A stretch of DNA of 64,000 nt from NCBI RefSeq assembly GCF_014197245.1, contig NZ_JACIFF010000002.1, forward strand, positions 324,106 to 388,105. The letters run 5' to 3'. The notes under the pieces were generated by a model that was not told the origin of the DNA, searched no databases, and worked only from the letters and a program-made list of their open reading frames with translations. The stretch is from Neolewinella aquimaris. Lineage in GTDB: Bacteria > Bacteroidota > Bacteroidia > Chitinophagales > Saprospiraceae. Both the position numbers and the translations under genes were made by a program. Below, one piece after another: positions 58,732 through 64,000 of this stretch. How positions within the stretch are numbered: position 1 is the first letter of the stretch; the number at the start of each line of letters is the position of its first letter.

Positions 58732-60795
58732 ATGTGCGCCCGTCTTTACTTTGCTATTTGCCTCCTTTCCCTCTGCGGCTGTCAGACCAATCCCGGCGGC
58801 AGCAAGCAGAACCACCTCGCCGACGAGCGGAGCCCCTATCTGCTGCAGCACGCCGGCAATCCCGTAGACTGGTACCCCTGGGGCGACGAGGCCCTCGATA
58901 AAGCAGCCACTGATGACAAGTTACTGGTCGTCAGCATCGGCTACGCGGCCTGCCACTGGTGCCACGTCATGGAGGAGGAGAGCTTCGAAGACACGACGGT
59001 AGCCCGGGTCATGAACGACAATTACGTGAGCATCAAGGTCGACCGGGAGGAGCGCCCCGACATCGACGACGTGTACATGACCGCCTGTCAGCTGTCGAGC
59101 CAGGGCGGCTGCGGCTGGCCCCTCAATGTGATCGCCCTACCCGACGGCAAGCCGATCTGGGCCGGCACCTACTTTCCCCGCGAACAGTGGCTCAAAATTC
59201 TGGATCACTTCACCCAGCTCAAACAAACCGATCCGGCACAACTCGATACCTACGCCCGCGAACTCACGGGCGAACTGGCACGCGTCAATGCTTTCGACCC
59301 CGCGCCGCCGACGGATCAGGAGCTCTCCACCGACCTGCTGGACTCGCTCACGGTTAACCTCATTGGTCAGATCGACTTACAGTGGGGCGGACTCCGGGAG
59401 GCACCTAAGTTTCCGATGCCCATCGTCCACGAATACCTGCTTACCCAGTTTTACCACAGTCAGGATTCTACCGTCCTCGCAGCCGTCACCACCACCCTCG
59501 ACGCAATGGCCGCCGGGGGCATTTACGATCAGCTTGCGGGAGGGTTTTCCCGTTACTCGACCGATGTGGAGTGGCGGGTGCCCCACTTCGAAAAAATGCT
59601 GTACGACAACGCCCAGTTGCTGTCGCTCTACGCCCACACCTACCAGGTCACCGGCCGGCCGCGTTACGCCGAGGTAGTGCGCGAAACCGCCGACTTTCTC
59701 AACACCTCCCTTTCCGATCTCGACGGCGGCTTCTACTCCTCCCTCAATGCAGACACCGACGGCGAGGAGGGCAAAACCTACGTCTGGACGCGCCGGCAGA
59801 TCGACTCCGTGCTTCAGGACAAAAGCGTGGCCAAGGCCTTTTCCCGCCACTATTCCGTGACCGAAGCCGGTAACTGGGAGGGGACCAACATTCTGTACGA
59901 GCAGGGGGGCGGGGCCGCGGGTGCCGTAAATTTCCGTGAAGCAAAGCAACAACTCCTCCGTGCCCGCAATGCCCGGACACAACCCGACGTGGACGACAAA
60001 GTGCTCACCGCCTGGAACGCCCTGGCCATCTCCGGCCTCTGCGCGGCCTATGCCGCCCTGGAGGAGCCGGCTTACCGCGACCGGGCCGTTCGCACCGCCG
60101 AATTCCTGACCGAAACGGCCCTGCAGGAGGACAACCGGCTCTACCGTAACTACAAGGACGGCAAGAGCGGCATCAACGGCTTTCTCGACGATTACGCCCT
60201 GCTCGCCGCGGCCTTCATCGACCTCTACCAAGTGACCTTCGATGAAAAATGGTTGGAACGGGCCGCCGGACTGGTGGACTACGCCGACGCCCATTTCTAC
60301 GATACGGAGCGCGGATTTTATCGCTACACCTCTTCCCTGGATGCTGCCCTGGTAAGTGAGAACATCCCCATCTACGACCGCGTGATCCCCGCCGGCAATT
60401 CCGTAATGGCCCGCGTACTCTTCCAACTCGGTACCCTGACCGGCGACCCAGCCATGTCGGAACGGGGTAGCACGATGCTCCACGGCGTACTGCCTGACCT
60501 AAGCGAACGGGGGTTGACTGGCTTTGCCAACTGGGGCAGACTGTACCACGACCTCACCTACCCTACCCTGGAAGTGGCCATCGTGGGAGAGCGGGCGGCA
60601 TCGATCCGGGAGGGGCTGGCGCGACGGTACCTGCCGCACGTGCTGTTTCTGGGTGGTGAAGCGGAGGGCACTTTATCGTTGCTGAAGGATAAGTTGGTTC
60701 CCGGCGACACCTACGTCTACGTCTGCCTCGATCGCCTGTGCCTGCGGCCGGTGCAGAGCGTGGGAGCCGCGCTTTCCCTCATTGAAGAATACTAG
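58732..60795 (+). CDS. YyaL/SSP411-type thioredoxin-domain lipoprotein
   Basis: The 687-residue protein has a lipoprotein signal ([14 protein letters not shown]) and a thioredoxin-like DUF255 domain at about 30-190: [18 protein letters not shown], then [15 protein letters not shown] with the CHWC pair. An alpha/alpha toroid follows, as in the YyaL/spermatogenesis-associated protein 20 family ([49 protein letters not shown]). The toroid resembles sugar epimerases and lyases, so a sugar-linked or redox role is possible; the real activity is unknown. The ATG at 58732 starts the signal. A GTG at 58699, right after the VCBS stop, is less likely. Confidence 0.9.
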   Translation: MCARLYFAICLLSLCGCQTNPGGSKQNHLADERSPYLLQHAGNPVDWYPWGDEALDKAATDDKLLVVSIGYAACHWCHVMEEESFEDTTVARVMNDNYVSIKVDREERPDIDDVYMTACQLSSQGGCGWPLNVIALPDGKPIWAGTYFPREQWLKILDHFTQLKQTDPAQLDTYARELTGELARVNAFDPAPPTDQELSTDLLDSLTVNLIGQIDLQWGGLREAPKFPMPIVHEYLLTQFYHSQDSTVLAAVTTTLDAMAAGGIYDQLAGGFSRYSTDVEWRVPHFEKMLYDNAQLLSLYAHTYQVTGRPRYAEVVRETADFLNTSLSDLDGGFYSSLNADTDGEEGKTYVWTRRQIDSVLQDKSVAKAFSRHYSVTEAGNWEGTNILYEQGGGAAGAVNFREAKQQLLRARNARTQPDVDDKVLTAWNALAISGLCAAYAALEEPAYRDRAVRTAEFLTETALQEDNRLYRNYKDGKSGINGFLDDYALLAAAFIDLYQVTFDEKWLERAAGLVDYADAHFYDTERGFYRYTSSLDAALVSENIPIYDRVIPAGNSVMARVLFQLGTLTGDPAMSERGSTMLHGVLPDLSERGLTGFANWGRLYHDLTYPTLEVAIVGERAASIREGLARRYLPHVLFLGGEAEGTLSLLKDKLVPGDTYVYVCLDRLCLRPVQSVGAALSLIEEY

Positions 60796-61039
60796 TACCG
60801 ACTGCTGAATCCCTGATTTTTCGAGAATTAATTGGGGATTTTCCTCTGCTGAATGCCCGTATTTACTGGCCTTTCGGCAGATTAAACATATGTGTTAGCG
60901 ATAGAATCATGCGTAGCCGTCATCCGCTACGGTGGGTTGCACTTTTGTTGTCACCCGGTTCATTCCCCGGCTCACTACTGCATATGGCAATCGGTTAGGT
61001 ACCGCTGCGAACAGCCCGCTTGCCCTAAAACACTTGATC
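60796..61039. other. Intergenic region before the second susC
   Basis: I see no gene. A weak inverted repeat, CGTAGC (60912-60917) with GCTACG (60926-60931), is present. An AATCCC/GGGATT pair early in the region precedes TTTT and could be a poor terminator. No promoter matches the consensus. Confidence 0.3.
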
Positions 61040-64000
61040 ATGCATAGAACCTGTTTACACTTATTCTTGCTGCTGCTCGCCGCCGGGTTTAGCCTCACGG
61101 CAACTGCACAGGGCGGCCTTACCGTAAGCGGTACCGTGACTTCGGCCGACGAAGGACCGCTCATCGGCGTAACTGTACGCGTGGCCAATGACCTGAATAC
61201 GGGAACGGTAACGGACCTGGACGGCAGCTACACCATTACGGTACCCGACGGCAGCGCTACCCTGCTGTTTACCTACACCGGCTACGAGAGTCAGAACGTT
61301 GGGGTCAACAACCGTACCGTGATCGACGTAGAGCTTGCCACCGATGCCGAAACCCTTGAGGAAGTCGTCGTCGTCGGCTACGGCTACGTGAACAAGAACG
61401 ACCTGACGGGCTCGGTCACGACGGTCAAAAATGAAGACCTGACCCGCGTGCAATCCATCAACTTCGAAAAGGGACTCGCGGCCCAGGCGGCTGGCGTGCA
61501 GGTCGTTACCTCCCAGGGAGGACCGGGAGCTGCCGCAAAGATCCGCATCCGGGGCGGCACCTCCATCAACGCCACCAACGATCCGCTGTACGTAGTCGAC
61601 GGTTTCCCGCTGATCGGTGACGCTCAGGGTACGGGAGCCGGTCCCGGAGCCCAGTTGGAAAGCCCCCTTTCCTCCATCAACCCGGAAGACATCGAATCCA
61701 TCGAAATCCTCAAGGACGCCTCCTCTACGGCCATCTACGGTAGCCGCGGGGCAAACGGAGTGGTGCTCATCACGACCAAAAAAGGAAAGGAAGGGCGCGC
61801 CCAACTCACCTATTCCGGCTCCTACGGCATCGGCACCCTGGCCCGGAACATCGACCTGCTTACGCCCCAGGAATACGTCGACTTCTGGAACGAATATTTC
61901 CCCTACAACTACGGCAATACCTTCGAACGCCGCGACCTCGCCTACCGCGACGACTTCGGCAACGACCTCGACCTGGGCGACAGCGACCTGTTCGTGGTAA
62001 ACTGGCAGGACCGGGTGATTCGCAAATCCTCCACCATGCGTCATAGCCTGAGCATTAACGGGGGCAGCGAGCGCACCCGCTACAGTGCTTCCTTCAGCTA
62101 CGCCGACGACCAGGGCATCCTGGAGGGCTCCTACTTTAAGCGCTACACCGCAAACCTGAACGTCAGTCAGGAACTGGCCAACAACCTCTACGCGGGCATC
62201 AACCTCAACGCCGGCTTCATCGACCGGGGCGGCCCCATCACCGCCAGTGCCAGTGTCGGGAGCAGCGCGCGGGCCAGCGTACTGACCCAGATCAACCTCT
62301 TCCCGCAAGTGCAGGGCCGCATCCGCTACGCGGAAGCCGAGTACGACGAGGATGGACTGCTCATCAGCATCCGCGATGGAGACGCCAGCAACCCCGAGAC
62401 CCGGATCGAGAAGACCCACAACTTCTCTACCCAGATCAACGGCTTCGCCAACACCTACCTGGAGTACCACTTCAGCGACCACCTGAGCGTCAAATCCACC
62501 TTCGGAGGGCGCTTCTACAATGTGAACAGCGAGGGTGTCTACCCCAGCGATTTCGGCTGGTCGCGCTCCCTTGGCGGCGTGGCGTTCACCAGCCTCAACC
62601 GCAGCGCCGGCTGGCTGAACGAGAACACGGTTTCCTACCGAAATAAATTCGGCATCCACGGCATCAACGCCGTGGCCGGATTCACCCAGCAGGGCGGCGA
62701 AGGACGCTCCCTGCGGACACAGTCTCAGGATTTCGCCCTGCCCGGCGTCGACATCGACAACCTGTCCTCGGCGGCCCTCACGCTGCCCACCCAGTCCGAC
62801 CGCGGCGCGGACGGCCTGCGCTCGTGGCTCGGTCGGATCAACTACACCCTGGCCGACAAGTACCTCTTCACGGTCAGTGGTCGCGCCGATGGTTCCAGTA
62901 AGTTTGCCGAAGGTAAAAAATGGGGTTTCTTCCCCTCCGCCGCCGTAAGCTGGCGCGTGAGCCAGGAACCCTTCCTGGTGGACAATCCCGTGATCAGCAA
63001 CCTGAAGCTCCGGGCCACCTACGGCGTTTCCGGCAACAACTCCATCGGCAACTACCAGTCGCTGGCCGCCTACGAAGCCTCCCGTGTCATTCTTGACGGC
63101 AGCCTGGTGTCCGGCGCGCGGGTCAATCGCCTGGGCAACAGCGACCTCACCTGGGAAACGACCGCCCAGACCGACATCGGCTTCGAGCTCGGCCTGCTGG
63201 ACAACCGCATCACCTTCGACTTCGACTACTACGTCAAGACGACCAGCGACCTCCTACTGGCCCGGCCGCTCCCTCCCGAAACCGGCTTCACCTCCGCCCT
63301 GCAGAACTTCGGCGAGATCGAGAACAAGGGCATTGAGCTCTCCCTCAATACCACGCCGGTCGACCGCGGCGACTTCACCTGGAGCACCCGCTTCAACATC
63401 TCCCGCAACCGCAATGAGGTAAAGGACATCGGTGATGCCGCCTTCATTCTTGCCACCGGACCCGGCTCCAACCAGAACGACTTCATCGTCCGGGTGGGCG
63501 AACCCATCGGCAGCTTTTACGGCTTCGAGGTGGAGGGCGTGTACAACTACGCCGACTTTCCGATCTTCGACGGCCTCTCCCCTGCGGAAGCCGAAGCCCT
63601 GGTGCGCGGCGAAGGAGGCGACTACTGGGAAAACTTCTTTGAGCTGCGCGAAGGCGTACAGACCCGCGCCAGTGTGGGTCAGTACCGCCCCGGCATGATC
63701 AAGCTCCGTGACATCGCGGGAGTGGACGAAGACGGCAATCGGGTACTCATCCCCGATGGCGTGGTCGACGAGAACGACCGCACCATCCTCGGTACCTCCC
63801 AGCCCGACTGGTTCGGTGGACTGACCAATGATTTCCGCTACAAGAACTTCGACCTGAACTTCCTCTTCCAGTTCTCCGTCGGCAACGAGACTTACAACAA
63901 CAACCTGGAAAAGGGCACCGCAACTGCCATTCCTACCCTGAACAAGTTCGGCATCGTCCGCGACCGCTGGCGCCCCGACGCGCCCGACACCGACTTCCCC
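61040..64000 (+). CDS. susC: Second SusC/RagA-family TonB-linked transporter (3' end beyond right edge)
   Basis: The frame is open from the ATG at 61040 to the last base, giving at least 987 residues. It has a signal peptide (HLFLLLLAAGFSLTATAQ), a carboxypeptidase-D-like domain (LTVSGTVTSADEGPLIGVTV), the SusC box EEVVVVGYGYVNKNDLTG, a plug domain (PLYVVDGFPLIGD, DASSTAIYGSRGANGV) and most of the barrel, reaching DRWRPDAPDTDFP near the expected end. It is only partly similar to the first SusC and probably imports another ligand. Its SusD partner should lie just beyond the edge. Large antisense frames here are shadows. Confidence 0.95.
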   Translation, partial: MHRTCLHLFLLLLAAGFSLTATAQGGLTVSGTVTSADEGPLIGVTVRVANDLNTGTVTDLDGSYTITVPDGSATLLFTYTGYESQNVGVNNRTVIDVELATDAETLEEVVVVGYGYVNKNDLTGSVTTVKNEDLTRVQSINFEKGLAAQAAGVQVVTSQGGPGAAAKIRIRGGTSINATNDPLYVVDGFPLIGDAQGTGAGPGAQLESPLSSINPEDIESIEILKDASSTAIYGSRGANGVVLITTKKGKEGRAQLTYSGSYGIGTLARNIDLLTPQEYVDFWNEYFPYNYGNTFERRDLAYRDDFGNDLDLGDSDLFVVNWQDRVIRKSSTMRHSLSINGGSERTRYSASFSYADDQGILEGSYFKRYTANLNVSQELANNLYAGINLNAGFIDRGGPITASASVGSSARASVLTQINLFPQVQGRIRYAEAEYDEDGLLISIRDGDASNPETRIEKTHNFSTQINGFANTYLEYHFSDHLSVKSTFGGRFYNVNSEGVYPSDFGWSRSLGGVAFTSLNRSAGWLNENTVSYRNKFGIHGINAVAGFTQQGGEGRSLRTQSQDFALPGVDIDNLSSAALTLPTQSDRGADGLRSWLGRINYTLADKYLFTVSGRADGSSKFAEGKKWGFFPSAAVSWRVSQEPFLVDNPVISNLKLRATYGVSGNNSIGNYQSLAAYEASRVILDGSLVSGARVNRLGNSDLTWETTAQTDIGFELGLLDNRITFDFDYYVKTTSDLLLARPLPPETGFTSALQNFGEIENKGIELSLNTTPVDRGDFTWSTRFNISRNRNEVKDIGDAAFILATGPGSNQNDFIVRVGEPIGSFYGFEVEGVYNYADFPIFDGLSPAEAEALVRGEGGDYWENFFELREGVQTRASVGQYRPGMIKLRDIAGVDEDGNRVLIPDGVVDENDRTILGTSQPDWFGGLTNDFRYKNFDLNFLFQFSVGNETYNNNLEKGTATAIPTLNKFGIVRDRWRPDAPDTDFP

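Noticed and set aside
61061-62659. A 532-codon minus-strand frame inside the second susC
   Set aside because: It is antisense to an intact SusC plug and barrel and is rich in Val/Gly/Glu as expected from reverse reading of GC-rich codons.

Overview
The window looks like the chromosome of a GC-rich marine member of the Bacteroidota, most like the Saprospiria (Lewinella-type). This rests on SusC/SusD pairs, a one-protein hybrid two-component regulator, TonB receptors, near absence of Shine-Dalgarno sequences, and promoters of the Bacteroidota type (TTTG, about 20 bases, TAnnTTTG). The lineage is an inference from gene content; no rRNA or tRNA gene is present. Genes are tightly packed, with several overlapping convergent ends and several non-ATG starts.

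Positions 1-34 kb are mainly housekeeping. In order: an unrecognised gene cut by the left edge and an MtfA-type peptidase; peptidase T with a hotdog thioesterase; a glycogen block (an unusual CBM48/helix-hairpin-helix fusion and branching enzyme GlgB); an extracytoplasmic lactonase-type propeller; a TonB receptor; arginine deiminase; a cell-wall glucosaminidase, barrel protein and ComF cluster; IMP dehydrogenase; a lipoprotein ADP-ribosylglycohydrolase with a possible small RNA or attenuator upstream; an FKBP isomerase; a SpoU methyltransferase; a TPR protein; a SPOR-like protein; a Nudix-adk-obg operon; pyrE; an M42 aminopeptidase; a UbiA-like membrane protein; an FGGY kinase; an S9 peptidase; birA; rsfS; and ftsH.

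From 34 kb to the right edge the content changes to sensing and polysaccharide use. A PAS-rich sigma-54 activator is followed by a 1409-residue hybrid two-component regulator. A leftward cluster (Tat-exported propeller, GH117, agarase-type GH16) faces a rightward cluster (zinc alcohol dehydrogenase, a palindromic repeat array, a GH16-like C-terminal remnant, a cytochrome/PSD1 protein with DUF1501 partner, SusC, SusD, a VCBS/ASPIC lipoprotein, a YyaL-type protein and a second SusC cut by the right edge). GH16 plus GH117 suggests agar or porphyran as substrate: GH16 would cut the chain and GH117 would release 3,6-anhydro-L-galactose. SusC/D would import the oligosaccharides and the hybrid regulator would sense them. 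The part played by the cytochrome/PSD1/DUF1501/VCBS group is unknown and is the best candidate for an undescribed system.

Only two stretches over 300 bases lack a gene: 17272-17599 (terminator, candidate small RNA, promoter elements) and 45539-45954 (repeat array and gene remnant).
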